DNA from: Theropithecus gelada
Taxonomy: Eukaryota > Chordata > Mammalia > Primates > Cercopithecidae
Assembly: GCF_003255815.1 (NCBI RefSeq)
Contig: NC_037681.1
Coordinates: 86,407,703 to 86,471,702, forward strand
Direction: 5' to 3'
Length of the DNA: 64,000 nucleotides
The translations under genes were made by a program, and so were the position numbers. Positions 1 to 12,221 of the stretch are shown here, piece after piece. How positions within the stretch are numbered: the first letter of the stretch is position 1; every line of letters starts with the position of its first letter. The notes under the pieces were generated by a model. The model was not told where the DNA came from. It searched no databases and worked only from the letters and a program-made list of their open reading frames with translations.

Positions 1-593
1 CTTGATTAGAGAATTGGAATTTTCAGTCCCTCACCCTGACTTCTGGAGAGGGAGAGGGATGAGATTGAATTCAATCACCAATGGCCAATGCTTTAATCAA
101 CTATGCCTATGTAATGGAACATAGGAACCCTAAACAACATAAAAATCCTTAACAGGGTTTGGCGAGCATGTTGAGGTGGTAGAAGGCTAGAGTTCAGGAG
201 ATGACATGGGAAGACATGGAAGCTTTGTGTCCCTTCCCATATACTTTGCTCTGTGCATCTCTTCCATTTGGCTTTTCCTGAGTTGTATCCTTTTATAAAA
301 AACCAGTATTAGTCACTAAACTGTTTTCCTGAATCCTATGAGCTGTTCTTTCAATTTATCAAATCTGAGAAGGTTTCATAGAAACCCCCAGCTTATAGCT
401 GGTTGGTCGGAAGTATGGGAAGCTTGGGGCTTGTGATTAGCATCTGATATGGGGGCTGTCTTATGGGACTGCGCCCTTATGGGATCTGATGCTAATCACA
501 TAGATAGCATCAGAAAATTGAATTAAATTGTAGGACACCTAGTTGGTGTCTGGAGAGTTGAAAATTAGTCGTTGGTGTGGAAAAATCCACACA
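1..593 (+). mobile_element. ERVL-class LTR, left end outside window
   Basis: LTR-like sequence that runs off the left edge. An AATAAA-like region lies near 290-300 and the segment ends in CA at 593. Directly after it, 596-609 reads tggtgtcagaagtg, which matches the tRNA-Leu-type primer-binding site of ERVL elements. That places 593 as the LTR/interior boundary and makes the element plus-strand. A short inverted repeat with gatgctaa/ttagcatc arms lies near 438-496. Only a few tens of bases of interior are recognisable. The subfamily (MLT2-like or another ERVL LTR) is not settled. Confidence 0.55.
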
Positions 594-640
594 CTTGGTG
601 TCAGAAGTGTTGTGAGTATAAACAGATTGTAGTAACATGG
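594..640 (+). mobile_element. Primer-binding site and start of ERVL interior
   Basis: The tggtgtcagaagtg segment at 596-609 immediately follows the LTR end, the expected position for a minus-strand primer site. Beyond about 640 the sequence no longer looks retroviral to me, so the interior is truncated. Confidence 0.5.
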
Positions 641-1315
641 TATAGCCAGACTAAAACCCAGGCTGTCTGAACACAGTATGTTTCTAATAATTGCTATAGT
701 CCTCTATCTGACTTCCTTCAAAGTATATTTAGTTTTGACATATCTTTTTTCTTCTGGTGGTAGTGAGGGTTCTAATATTTCTGAATAAAGAGGTAATATG
801 TTTGTGTAGCCTAAAGGAGGCCAGAACTACAGCTTAGCTGTTGTGAGACCCTGTGGCCTTCAGATTTCAGAATCTTGCCTTGTGGAAGATCATGGATCAG
901 TTTGAGGACTCTGATGTTTTTTTTTATTAGGTATTTCAAATGCACTACTGTTTTTTTTCCCCTAAAGAATATAATATTGTGTCTATATTGTATTTTTGTA
1001 AATTGTAAAATTACTTCTGTAGTCACATCATTCATTTATATCATTGATATGTGACTTATAGTTGAGTTTGTGCCTCCTTGACAACAGTGATTATTGGTGT
1101 GCCTCTCAACATCCAGCAGAATGTGGGAATGTAAGTCACCCAGCAAAAATCTATTGATTTTATTTGTTTGTATTAATTTAAAAAATTACAACAACCTGTA
1201 TTCAGTGTGGAACAAATAAAATAATGCCAAAATGCCAATGAAAAGAAAGATAAAACCTCCTATAATCACACCACTCTGTGATAGTTATATAAAAGCAATA
1301 TCTGCAGAGTTTTGT
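640..1315. other. Unassigned AT-rich stretch
   Basis: No gene or clear repeat. The only open frame (811-1035, minus, 74 aa) has no recognisable domain and low-complexity content. Confidence 0.5.
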
Positions 1316-1560
1316 TTATAAAAGGCTGTGATTCAAGAATTTTATACCCAGCCAGGTTGTCTTTTATGTGTGAAAGTGACAGAAATATATTCTCTGTAGA
1401 CCATGTTTCAAAAAAATTCTATGATAGGCAATTTTCCTGGGCAAGATTTAACATGAGTCTCTGTTGAAAAAAGTGCTTGAAGATAAATTCCAGGTGACCA
1501 AGGGTGATAGATGCTAGAGTGAATGATTAAAATAGGAAAGCTAGAGTATAAAAAAGGTTG
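1316..1560 (+). mobile_element. Old L1M/HAL1-type LINE fragment
   Basis: The text tcaagaattttatacccagc at 1333 and the following phrases resemble the C-terminal end of L1 ORF2 in old L1M elements, plus strand. Heavily diverged and without a long reading frame. Confidence 0.45.
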
Positions 1561-1564
1561 GGAG

Positions 1565-2774
1565 CAAACACTGAAGCCAGTTAATGTACATTTATTTATA
1601 TATCTAGTTCATTGTAAATATTAAAGACTATATATAAATGCTTTAATTGTATTTCTCTTTATAAAATAAAAGCAAATATAAAAATATCACCTAGAACATA
1701 TATAGTACAATGATAATTATGTGGTAATCTGAATCTATACCTCCAACTAGTATCAGCAAAATCTAAGATGGAAGCTCTGGGAATCGGTGGGGTGAAGGAA
1801 TGGGCAGAAACAGTATGAGTGGAAATGGGGGCTGGGGTGGATTTCAAGGCATCTGACTTGGACTACTAATCATTTGAACCTGGGGTTTGTTTATGCCCTG
1901 AAAATGAAATGTTATTAGTCAAGTGAGGGTGATTATTATTTTAAGTAATGCTATTCCTTAAAATATTTAGCTAAGTGATTTCATGGCTTTTAGGCAATTA
2001 CATAATTTCTGCATTTTGTTTGTTTTTGAGCCTTGTTTTCTCTGAGTTCCTGTTTTGCTGCTAATCTTCAGTGTGTGTTTCTGAAAGTAACCATGATGAT
2101 GGGAAGCATATTTTTCTGTATGCTTATGACTGGTGTCTGACTACCCTACTGGTACTAGAGATTAAGAGACACTTTCCTGTAATTAATATTTTCCCCTGTG
2201 TTTCGTCTGAAAGTTGTTAAATTGAAGCTGGAATTATAGATGTGTGTACATCTCTCTTTAAGGAAACACACAAAACAAGTGGGAATTTACCAAATGATAT
2301 CATTCTCCACTGACTGAATTTATGTATGACACTTCTTGAATGTAGTTTTCTTATAATGTGGGGGCACACTTGCATTGGAAATAGCTTCTTTGAGAAATGT
2401 TGGATGTTGCAATTTGATAATATCTTATGTGTGTGTTTGTGTGTAGGGGGGTTGGGAGGGAAGGGAGGGTAAGGAAGGATTCGCAGTGTTCAGAAGAGGA
2501 CTGATGAGGCTCCCTCCACGAGCAGGCTAGTGGCGCAAAGCCTAATCAACACTTCTGCGAGGAAGTTAGCAGCCTTCCTCCTGACCTGACTGCTTCCACT
2601 TCTGGTGGTGGCAATGCTGTCAAGCCTCATTACTGGAAAGTTCATCTTGTTAAATTTCCACTTAGAGCAGGGGATGTGTTAGGAGATAGCTCAGACTCTG
2701 TGGCCATTATGACATCAAATTCAGACAGTGACAGTCCAAGTGGTAGTCAAGGAGTTTCGTTTATAGCTTCATTG
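1565..2774. other. Unassigned stretch with a G-rich run
   Basis: No gene recognised. It contains a TG-rich segment (about 2429-2445) followed by a G-rich run at 2446-2469, entered separately. The short frame at 1659-1847 (minus) has no support. Confidence 0.5.
2446..2469 (+). other. G-quadruplex-type motif
   Basis: Five G tracts of at least three separated by loops of one or two bases (starting ggggggttgggaggg). This meets the usual G3+N1-7 pattern on the plus strand. It follows a TG-rich segment. Confidence 0.6.
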
Positions 2775-2789
2775 AAAAATGTGAACATT

Positions 2790-3085
2790 GGCTGAGCACG
2801 GTGGCTCACACCTATAATCCCAGCACTTTGGGAGGCTGAGGTGGGTGGATCATTTGAGGTCAGGAGTTTGAGACCAGCCTGGCCAACATGGTAAAGCCCT
2901 GTCTCCGCTAAAAATACCAAAAAAAATTTAGCTGGGCGTGGTGGTACATGCCTGTATCCCAGCTACTTGGGAGACTGAGGCAGGAGAATTGCTTGAACCT
3001 GGAAGGTGGAGGTTGCAGTGAGCTGAGATTGCACCACTGTACTCCAGCCTGGGTGATGGAGTAAGACTCCATCTCAAAAAAGTAA
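2790..3085 (+). mobile_element. AluS-like SINE
   Basis: Full-length dimeric Alu on the plus strand with a short A-rich tail. A perfect 15-bp target-site duplication (aaaaatgtgaacatt) flanks it at 2775-2789 and 3086-3100. The minus-strand open frame across it is Alu antisense and not a gene. Confidence 0.95.
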
Positions 3086-3254
3086 AAAAATGTGAACATT
3101 AATAAATGACTTAAGAAGTCATCGTATCTGCATACTACTGGATTAGATTTAACAGATTCAATCTTGGCTGAATAATGAAGGGAGTTTGGCATGAGTTCCA
3201 GGGTCAAAACAGAAGTAAAAACAAAACCAGTGATGGGCAGAGGCTTGAAATATA

Positions 3255-3640
3255 TTAATACATCTACCAGGTAGTGCTGCATTAATAAATAAAGTCAGAA
3301 ATCTTAGAGGGTGAAGGCAAAAAAGGCTTATTTCTTGCTTGCATAAAGTCCTATATAGGTTAGGCGATCCTCTGGGCAGCACTCCCTCTGGCTTGTTATG
3401 CTGCCATCTCAACAGGTGGCCTCAAGGGTTGCCAAGGCAAAGGACTAGAGGTCACTTCCTTATGCTGTGGACCAGGAGAAACACATATGACTTCTGCATA
3501 CATTTTACTGGCTATAGAGAGCTGGGGAGTGGAGACTTCCTGAGTGACAGGAGGAGGGAAGGGTATAAGTGAGCACTAGAAGCCTCTACCACACATGGGA
3601 AGCGAGTGTGTATGGTCAGCGTGGAATCGGGAATGGCCAG
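3255..3640. mobile_element. Possible old LTR or MER-type repeat
   Basis: Phrases such as ttatttcttgcttgcataaa and the run of short clauses after it resemble old LTR repeats in minus orientation. I cannot place the family or the ends. The remaining bases 3640-4010 show nothing I recognise. Confidence 0.3.
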
Positions 3641-4011
3641 AGTCTGATGTTATGAATATTCAGCATGGGATTAATATATATTGAACCTAATAATATCTTC
3701 ATAAATTTTAAAATAATCAGCCTCTTTGGATACCTTCCTTGGCCACTGGCATACCTTAGTAGGATTACCTACTATTAACACCTGGTCTAATCCGTCTGCC
3801 TAACCTTCTGGTATCCTCCCTGCCTTGCAAGGGTCATCCCTCACTCTGTGAGACCCATAGCTGCATGACACAGGCAGTAAGGGTGTGGTGAGACCTTACC
3901 AGGGCATGCTCTCGACACCTCCAAGTGCTCTCCTGCTGCTGCTGTTCCAGACATGCTGACACAGGCCCTGCATAAGCACTTTCCTGTCTGGTGAACTTCT
4001 ATTGCTTCTCT

Positions 4012-4262
4012 GTATAGTGTGGTTGGTTGAAAGAGTGGTTTTAGGATATAGACTGTCTAGGTCCAAATCTCGTCTCTGTCATTAGCGAAGAATGAGACCC
4101 TGAGCAAGGGACTTAACTTCACTGTGCCTCAGTTTCCTCATCTGTGGATATAATAATAACACCTTCCTGTTAGAATTGTTGTGATGATTGAGTTAACACA
4201 CAAAAAGCACTTAGAATAGTGCCTGGCAAGTGGAAAGTGATTAAAAAACATCAGCTATGATC
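4012..4262 (+). mobile_element. MIR SINE, near full length
   Basis: Shows the tRNA-derived head, the core (cctcagtttcctcatctgtg) and the LINE-like tail (gtgcctggcaagtgg) in order on the plus strand. One of the best preserved MIRs in the window. Confidence 0.9.
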
Positions 4263-4515
4263 ATTCTTCTTCAAGACTCAGTTCAAATGTAACTGAAACT
4301 TCCCTGAACTTGCTTCTTTTCTGGGTGCCTTCAGATTCTGCAAATGTCTCTGTTATAACATTTATCATGGTATATAATAATTATTAATTTACCCATTCTT
4401 CTCTCCATTAGACTGTGATTACTCAAGGGCAATGTACTGCTCACCATTTACTCTAGTACTTGACAGAGTGTCTAACATGTAAAATAGATTACCAAGTATT
4501 TTCTGAATTGATGGG
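4263..4515 (+). mobile_element. L2 LINE 3' end
   Basis: Recognisable L2 3' region on the plus strand: ttcaagactcagttcaaatg, then tccattagactgtgattact, and a degenerate end near 4510. It directly abuts the MIR, whose tail is L2-related. Confidence 0.75.
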
Positions 4516-4546
4516 CAGAGCCAGGGGGGTAGAAATTGCTACAATT

Positions 4547-4885
4547 CGCCAATATACAGTTGTCCTCTCCTTCCTGTGCGCAAAGCAAAGCTACGTTTCC
4601 CAGCTCCCCATGCATCTAGAAGAATCACATAACTGAGTTTTGGAATGTGGGCAGAAATGATGTGTGCCACTTTTCAGGCTTGTCCTAAACTCAATGCACA
4701 ATTTTCCATAGCTCCTTCTCTCCCTGTCATTCAATTGGCTGGATATGGTAGCATTTTAAGATAGAACAAGCCCAAATCTCTGACTCACCACTTGGAAGAG
4801 AGAGACCTAGACTTTACAGTTGTGTCAAGCTTTTGAAATCTGAACCTGTTTGTTATAGCAGTCAGTGTATTTTACCTAGCTAATA
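4547..4885 (+). mobile_element. MLT1-like MaLR LTR
   Basis: The middle (gtgggcagaaatgatgtgtg) and the end (tgttatagcag followed by ctagctaata) resemble old MLT1 LTRs on the plus strand. A second copy of the same type is at about 7560-8055. Family call tentative. Confidence 0.5.
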
Positions 4886-5795
4886 AAACAAGAATCTGGA
4901 CACAACATTTTTTTTTCTGCAGGTTTCATGGCATGATATGACTCAATCCACAGACAGAGGCTGCTGAGCCCCGGACAGCTTAGTGGACCAGCCCATATGA
5001 GAAGCACAAATGTACAGAAACAAACTGAACCCAAGGAAAGATTGGTGATACTTTGGGAGGGATGACAGAGGAAGGGGAAACACATTGTCCATCCCTGTCC
5101 CAGCAAGGAGCCAGCTCCCATTCAGCAGTCTCTGTGAACATCTAGGTAGCTTCCCCGTTCTTTCTGTCCAGTTGTGAGCAGCCACCAACTATGATTCCCC
5201 TCTTCCAGCAGGCTTTGCTTCCACATCACAAAGCATCATCCTGAGAAACAATTCCAGTTCTTTTTAGAGTTCTGTTTCCTTCATAGGTACCTATTGTCCT
5301 AATAAATGGAATTCCTTGGAACACAAAAGCATTTATTTCTTCTTTTAGCTAATTTAATTTTTACAGCTCTGGTGAAAAATATTTTATGCTTTTACTCAAT
5401 GTGATTTTAAGATAATTTATTCTTGGATTCAATTTTGTTTTCATTTTCTAGAAAATCAATTTGATTCACAGAAGGTTCATTCATTTAGTGGCTTTCCTTG
5501 CACATGGTTAATGCTTAAGCATTTGATCAAGCATTCCTCTTAGCAATATCTTTACAAGGTTCAACCGGAGAAGGTGTTAGATGGGGGAAATCCTCTACAT
5601 TTGGGCAAAGCCTCTTTCCTCTGGACTAATTGAAATGGAAATCAGTCTGAATTGGTGAAATTGAATTGCAAACTATTTTTCAAGGAGATTCCTGTGTGAT
5701 TTCAAGTTGCTCAAACTAAACTTAGTAAAGGGCACACTAACAAAGCTTTTTAGGTCATCTCCATCTAGCTTCCTAATGAAGAGGCTACATTGGGT
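4886..5795. other. Unassigned stretch
   Basis: No repeat or gene recognised. Two overlapping minus-strand frames of 81 aa (4876-5121 and 4943-5188) share no recognisable motif and look accidental. Confidence 0.5.
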
Positions 5796-5799
5796 AAAT

Positions 5800-6365
5800 A
5801 CCCGGGGTTCGTCATTTCACGCTAAGAAAATTTAGGACAGGGACACACAGGAGTTTAGGAACGGAGATTTAATAGGCAAAAGAAAGGGAAAGGGAAACAG
5901 CTCGCTTTCTAGAGTGAGAGAGAGGAGACTTCTGAGAGGAAAAGCCCGGCTGGTGGCAGATGGCACCAGATTTTATAGTCCGGCTTGAGGAGGCGTTATC
6001 TGATTTATGTAGGGCTCACACATTGGTTCAATCAGGTGTGACGTATACAAAGCACGTGGGGAAGGCTGGCCACCTTACCCTAATCTTATTATGCAAATGA
6101 GCATTCCCTTTGGCTGGGCCTTCATTTTGTCTGTTCCTTACTGTACACGTGGCTGGCAGAGAAGGGAAGAGGCAGTCGCCATTTTCTAGTCGCCATGTCT
6201 AGTCCCAGGTAGTAGTTCTTTACTGCTGGCATTCATCGTGAAAGCTCCCAGCGTGCTTGTCTATGTCTGCAGCTTGACTTCACAGGCTGCTCTTTGTTAG
6301 AAAATGATTTGGGGCAGCTTTTCTTTAAAAGATAAACCTTACCGAGGACTTCTGGACTATCTGCC
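5800..6365 (-). mobile_element. ERV1-type LTR
   Basis: GC-richer LTR-like block with a tttaataggcaaaag segment near the left end (3' part in minus orientation), gagagagaggag clusters and a patchwork upstream region typical of gammaretrovirus-like LTRs. No interior sequence adjoins it, so it is probably a solo LTR. Exact ends and subfamily are not determined. Confidence 0.45.
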
Positions 6366-6641
6366 TAAGTAATTTCTCTTAACTCGTGTATCACTAGTAG
6401 TTGGAATCTATATCTGTAGCTATATCTATCTTACAAAATTTTCCTGGGTTCTTGAAAACTCTTTGCTCTCAAGTCCTTTAAACATTCCTCTTCTACTTTT
6501 GTTTACTAAATTATGAAGAAAGACTATTAGCAAAAGGAAGTCCTTGTCTGTATAATTGTATTTTGTGAATTATAGGTTTTTATATTTAAAGTCAGGTGAC
6601 AATTCATGCTTGGAAAGAAATTTCTTGACTAATTGATCATG

Positions 6642-6930
6642 GTTTTTTTGAGACAGGGGCTCACTGTGCTGTCCAGGCTGGAGTGCAGCGGTGCGATATC
6701 GGCTCACTGCAGCCTCTGCCTCCGGGATTCAAGCAATTCTCCCACCTCAGCCTCCTGAGTAGCTGGGACTACAGGCTCATGCCAGTATGCCTGTCTAAGT
6801 TTTGTATTTTTAGTAGAGACAGGGTTTCGCCATGTTGGCCAGGCTGGTATCAAACTCCTGACCTCAAGTGATCCACCAGCCTTAGCCTCCCAAAGTGCTG
6901 GGATGACAGGTGTGAGCCACTGCGTCTGGC
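6642..6930 (-). mobile_element. AluS-like SINE
   Basis: Complete minus-strand Alu. A perfect 13-bp duplication (ctaattgatcatg) lies at 6629-6641 and 6931-6943. Its T-tract is short. Confidence 0.95.
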
Positions 6931-6943
6931 CTAATTGATCATG

Positions 6944-7559
6944 TTTTTAGTGTTGTAACTAACGGATTTTTGGATTGAATGATAGGTGTTTTTGATTTGT
7001 TGGTGTGGCGTTGGAAAGGAAAACTGGCCCTTCTAAAGATATCAGTTCTTTCCTGGAAAGCAATGTCAGAGATAGCTATAAGGCAAGACTTGTGTTTTTC
7101 AGTGTGAGACATTGCTCCTTTCTGCTTAGGGCACTGCTTGTGCTATAGCACAGAGGAGGAATATTCTGGAAGGATGTGTTTCTCTGAAGTGAACTTTAAA
7201 GTTCAATGAACAGATTTTACTGACACATAGGAAGATAGATGATGGTCATGTAAAATGGAATATGCCACTCTTGATGTTTCCTTCTTTGTGTTATATTCTG
7301 TGCCCTCAGATTGGTCTTCAGTTACCCATGGTGAAACATGTAAGCCTTGAAAAACTTTTTGGTGAGCTCATAGATTATCTATAAGATGGTTTATGGTCAT
7401 CTATATTATAGGGTAACAACATAAGTTTATCCTCCAAGTTTGGACACTTTTGAGAGTAAAAGGTGGTGTTATTAATATGTCAAGGAAATAAGCAAAAATG
7501 GGACTTTTCTAAGCAACCTAGACATATGGTCATTCTACTTAAGAGAAATGTGTGTCTTT
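6944..7559. other. Unassigned stretch
   Basis: No gene or repeat recognised between the Alu and the next MLT1-like element. Confidence 0.5.
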
Positions 7560-8055
7560 TATAGGTTAGATATCAGGTCCCATAAGAGCGTGTGGCCAAG
7601 ATGGCCAGCTCCACCAAAGATTCATACTCTCCCTTCCATAGCATGGAGTTGTGCCGGGAAGCAATTTTCCCACCAGGGACAACATCTTCTAGTCCCTTTA
7701 CATCTAAGTAGTACCATGAGACTGGATCATGCCAAAGAAATGTTTTGGAAGTGAAATGTTTCACTTTGGAACCAAGGAACTGAAAAAAACAAGTATGCCT
7801 CCACCTTCCTCACCTTCCTCTCCACCCATCTCTATCTCCCTCTGCACGCTGAATACAGAAGTCTCCAGGACCCTAGAGGAGGAAAGACCTAGAAGATGGA
7901 ATGATTCTGGGTCCCAAATGACCATGTGAAACACTGCCCGCTGGTCAGAAACATCCATATTGCAGTCTTTAGGGCACACAAAATTAAAATATATTAAGCC
8001 TCTTAGGTTGTCACATTTGTTATAGCAGCTAGCATTACCATAGCTAATACTGAAT
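7560..8055 (+). mobile_element. MLT1-like MaLR LTR, second copy
   Basis: Ends with tgttatagcagctagcatta and then gctaatac, the same 3' signature as the copy at 4547-4885. The interior (gaccctagaggaggaaagac, ccatgtgaaacactgcccgc) fits an old MLT1 LTR. Frames on both strands here (62-72 aa) are incidental. Confidence 0.5.
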
Positions 8056-8059
8056 ACTT

Positions 8060-8175
8060 TAATTCAATACATCCAACCACTATTGAGAATCTACTATCTT
8101 TCCATTGGAAATACAAAGACATGTAAGATCTGGTCACTGTCCTCAAGAAGCTTAGAGTCTGGGGGAAGTACACAT
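8060..8175 (-). mobile_element. L2 LINE 3' end fragment
   Basis: Reverse-complement L2 text: attgagaatctactatcttt, then tgtcctcaagaagcttagag, matching the usual L2 3' end read backwards. Confidence 0.6.
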
Positions 8176-8435
8176 GTATATACGTAATGGTAATTTAAAG
8201 TTCTGAATAAAAGGAAATTCATTTAATTTTGAATGCTATTTGAGTTGTCTGCAGCATATTCAAATGGCACTATCTTCTATGTAGATAGAAGGAGCCCAAG
8301 CCTAGAAGAGAGGTCTGGTATCAAAGATTTGCTGAATTCACAATTGCAGAGGCTTATGTCAGCCCCTTAGAAAGAATTTGAGGACTCCTTGGAAAGTAAG
8401 AGAACTTCCCTCCACATTCCTAAGGATTACTTATT

Positions 8436-10112
8436 TATTTTTATTTAAAAATGTTTTTTCTTTATTTTTTTAAACTTTTAAGTTTGGGGTACATGTGCAG
8501 GTTTGTTACATAGGTAAACCTGTGTCATTGGGTTTGTTGTGTAGATTATTTTATCACTCGGGTATTAAGCCTAGTATCCATTAGTTATTTCTCCTGATCC
8601 TCTTTCTTCTCCCACCCTCCACCCTCCAATAGGCCCCAGTGTGTGTTGTTTCCCTCTGTGTATCCATGTGTTCTCATCATTTAGTTCCCACTTATAAGTG
8701 AGAACATGTGGTATTTGGTTTTCTGTTCCTGTGTTAGTTTGCTAAGGATAATCGCCTCCAGCTCCATCCGTGTCCCTGTAAAAACATGATTTCATTCTTT
8801 TTAATGGCTGCCTAGTATTCTGTGGTGTATATTTACCACATTTTATTTATCCAGTCTATCATTGATGGGCATTTAGGTTGATTCCATATCTTTGTGATTG
8901 TGAATAGTGCTACAGTGAACATGTGGACATGTGTCTTTATGGTAGAATGATTTATATTCCTTTCAGTGTATACCTAGTAATGGGATTGCTGGGTTGAATG
9001 ACATTTCTGTCTTTAGGTCTTTGAGGAATCGCCATACTGTCTCCCAAATAGTTTAACTAATTTACACTCCCACTACAGGACATAAGCATTCCTTTTTCTC
9101 CACAATCACACCAATATCTTTTTTTTTTTTTTTAATTATAGCCATTCTGACTGGTGTTAGATGGGATTTCATTGTGGTTTTGATTTGCATTTCTCAAATG
9201 ATAATTGCTGTTGAGCTTTTTTTCTTATTATTGTTGGCTGCATGTATATCTTCTTTTGAAACATATCTGTTCATGTCCTTTGCCCACTTTTTAAAGGGGT
9301 TATTTTTTCTTGTAAATTTGTTTAAGTTCCTTACAGATGCTGGATATTAGACCTTTGTCAGATGCATAGTTTGCAAAAATTTTCTCCCCTTCTGTAGGTT
9401 GTCCGTTTACTCTGTTGATAGTTTCTTTTGCTCTGCAGAAGCTCTTTAGTTTAATTAGATCCCATTGATCAATTTTTGCTTTTGTTGCAATTGCTTTTGT
9501 TGTCTTTGTCATGAAGTCTTTGCCTGTGCCTATGGCCTGAATGGTATTGCCCAGGTTGTCTTTCAGGGTTTTTATAGTTTTGGGTTTTACATTTAAGTCT
9601 TTAATCCATCTTGTGTTAATTTTTGTATATGGTGTAGGGAAGAGGTCCGGTTTTAATCTTCTGCATATGGCTGGCCAGGTAGGTATTCCAGCACCATTTA
9701 TTGAATAGGGAATCCTTTCTGCATTGCTTGTTTTTGTCAGGTTGTCAAAGATCAGATAGTTGTAGGTGTGAGGTCTTATTTCCAGGTTCTCTATTCTGTT
9801 CCATTGGTCTATATGTCTGTTCTTTTATCAGTACCATGCTGTTTTGGTTAGTGTAGCTCTGTAGTGTAGTTTGAAATTGGGTAGTGTGATGTCTGTAGTT
9901 TTTTTCTTTTTGCTTAGGATAGCCTTGGCTATTTAGACCTTTTTTGGTTCCATGTGAACTCTAAAAATAGTTTTATCTTGTTATGTGAAGAATGTCAGTG
10001 GTAGTTTAATGGGAATAGCGTTGAATCTATAAATTGCTTTGGGCAGTATGGCCATTTTAACGATACTGATTCTTCCTATCCATGAGCATGGAATGTTTTT
10101 CCATTTGTTTGT
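8436..10112 (-). mobile_element. L1PB/L1MA-type L1, 5' truncated
   Basis: About 1.7 kb of L1 on the minus strand: 3' UTR at the left (ggtacatgtgcaggtttgtt) and then the C-terminal part of ORF2, ending abruptly near 10112 as in 5'-truncated insertions. The 3' UTR wording (ggtattaagcctagtatcca) is of the older L1PB/L1MA kind, unlike the L1PA copies at 18 and 43 kb. The ORF2 frame is broken by many stops. Confidence 0.85.
9300..9512 (-). pseudogene. L1 ORF2 remnant, broken
   Basis: Seventy-residue open piece of L1 ORF2 on the minus strand, containing KIDQWDLIKLKSFCRAKETI. It belongs to the region between reverse transcriptase and the C-terminus of ORF2p. Stops and frameshifts on both sides show that it is dead. 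Confidence 0.8.
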
Positions 10113-10119
10113 ATGATAA

Positions 10120-11870
10120 AGATGCTTTAGATGCAGCTGCACCGTACCCTATTAGAGCTCACCCCACCAGTGGGATCTGTGCTCTAAAGATCTCTTGGCC
10201 ACTGACTTCATATTGAGAAAGAAAAGGAAGCCAGAACTTCCTTGTATCTGTAGATCCTTTTTGTAGTTTACACATTACTTTCATGAACATTACTTAGTTT
10301 GAATCTCATATTCACCCTGTGGTGTTGGCAGGGGAGTTCCCTTTCCCACTGAATGTCCCCAGGTCTTGCCCACTAGCAAGTAGGGGAGATATTTCCTATG
10401 GCCTAATGGCTCAACTCTGAAGGCAGTCAGCCCATTCTTCACCTAACTGTGGGACTTCTTGAACTCTTTTCGGGATTCATCTATTGTTTCTGGGGTCCCC
10501 CAAGGATGCCTCACTTGGGCTCAGGAGCCAGGACTCACATATTCTGTCACATTGTGCTGACAAATAGTTTTCCACCCATATTCAGGCTGATGATGGGGCT
10601 GCTCCCAGTGAGACTGAAGGAACCTTCTACTCTTCTCTTTCTTCTATCAGACCCATGTTCACCAACTCCTCCTTTTCTAGCAAAGGAACATCTATCAACA
10701 CCCGCAAATAGATGTCTGGAGGCATGAGTGTCACTACCACAGTAGATGTGTCAAGCCTCAGTTTTGAAGGTACTAGTTTACCCTTGAATGTACACATAAT
10801 ACACACACACACATACATAAATGCACACACTCTGAGACTCAGAGCATGAACTAACACATTCTAGGCCATCCCATTTTTGTTTTCATAAACTGGATATAGA
10901 ACCCAGGCCTTTTTACTCCAAATCTCTTGTTCTTCCCTTTGCCTATCCTGATTTAAAGAAAAAACCTTCCGTAAAAAAGTTGCTCAGATATGCAGAACTA
11001 TCTGCTAGAAGGTTGAACCAGTGCCACAGTGGAAACTCTGCTTTTTGCCTCATTCTATAGAGTTTAGGGAGGCTGCTGTGCCCATCCCTGGGAATTCTTA
11101 GGATAGTTGGGTGAATAGTGGGGGCTTTGTCATAGGAGCACCCTGAAATCTTCCCCCAGAGTGAGTGGTGTCAATGTTTTGTTTTCATTATTTTTGACTG
11201 TGGTTTGTAACTTGTCATAAGAATTAGTTCCGGCTTAATTGAGGGCCTCATGTTGGGGTGAGAGAAGGAAGTGTTCTTCTCTCTCAAAATGAATAAAAAA
11301 TATAAAATGGAAGACTCTCAAAATGCCTTTTATAAGATCCTGACACCCTAGGGCTTGGCAGATACAGCTGGGAGCAGCAGCACGTGGGAAGGGATGATCC
11401 CCTAAGTGTTCCCAGTCCAGCCCCCTGTCTGACTTGGAGATTGTTTAAAGGTCTCTTGGGGAGTAGAAACAGTCCATTTGTTCCCGCTTCTTTTCTTTAC
11501 CTCTTAAAAAAAAATCTCTTTATTCTGGGGTTGTATTGCTTGAAAGCAAGAAGGCCTCTGGGCAGCATGTGATATGTTTCTTCCCCAATTCCCTTGGAAA
11601 AGGGTATTCAGTCCTGGGGTGAATTCTAAGCTCTGCTCTGGACCTTTCAAGTCTCTTTGATCAAATCATGCCAGTCTCATGTCCATTCTTTCTTCTCTAT
11701 GCTAATCAGATGCACTAATTCATACTGAACTATTAGTAGGTTAAAGTGTGATGCTATGTCAAGTACACTAAAAACATTCTCACATTTTTCCAAGGACTTT
11801 TATTGTCTCAATGTAAAACTTTCTCCAACCAAATCATGGAATCCTCCCTTTCCTCTGATTCCCTGGGCAG
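10120..11870. other. Mostly unassigned stretch with a CA repeat
   Basis: No coding gene recognised. An imperfect CA repeat lies at 10800-10832. Frames at 10449-10727 (+) and 10627-10857 (-) overlap each other, cross this simple repeat and have no domain. Confidence 0.5.
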
Positions 11871-11872
11871 AT

Positions 11873-11935
11873 TCTCAAACTTTAGTGAGCAGCAGAGCCG
11901 CCTGGGCAGATTGCTAGGCCTGCCCCAGAGACACT
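11873..11935 (+). mobile_element. MER20 fragment
   Basis: Begins attctcaaactttagtgagc, the left terminal part of the hAT-type element MER20 on the plus strand. It breaks off after about 60 bases. Confidence 0.5.
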
Positions 11936-12049
11936 AGCCCACACATAGGTGAAGCCGTTGAAGCGTGCCACAGTATCATGTGAGAAGTAAGTAGTGAACT
12001 CTGCAGATCTTTCTCAATACCCCTCCCACCATGCCTGGAAATCTCCCTA

Positions 12050-12210
12050 TTAATGCCTTCAAAAAATATGAACTTCGTACTTGCTATGTGGAAGGCTGGA
12101 GGCTTGGGGCCAGGAGCCAAGCTTGTACTCTAGTGGAGGAATCAGGACACACATTTACAACACACTCTGATAATTACCAATAGGTGACAGCTGAGAAGGG
12201 AAGTGCGAAG
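12050..12210 (-). mobile_element. L2-like fragment
   Basis: Reverse L2 3' text in degenerate form (acttgctatgtggaaggctg, ttgtactctagtggaggaat). Confidence 0.45.
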
Positions 12211-12221
12211 AAGAACCCTAG

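Noticed and set aside
2908..3282. 124-aa minus-strand open frame
   Set aside because: Its N-terminal coding half is non-repeat and the rest is Alu antisense; no domain and no gene structure.
4012..4262. tRNA-like head of the MIR as a tRNA gene
   Set aside because: MIR is tRNA-derived; there is no intact cloverleaf or anticodon arm.
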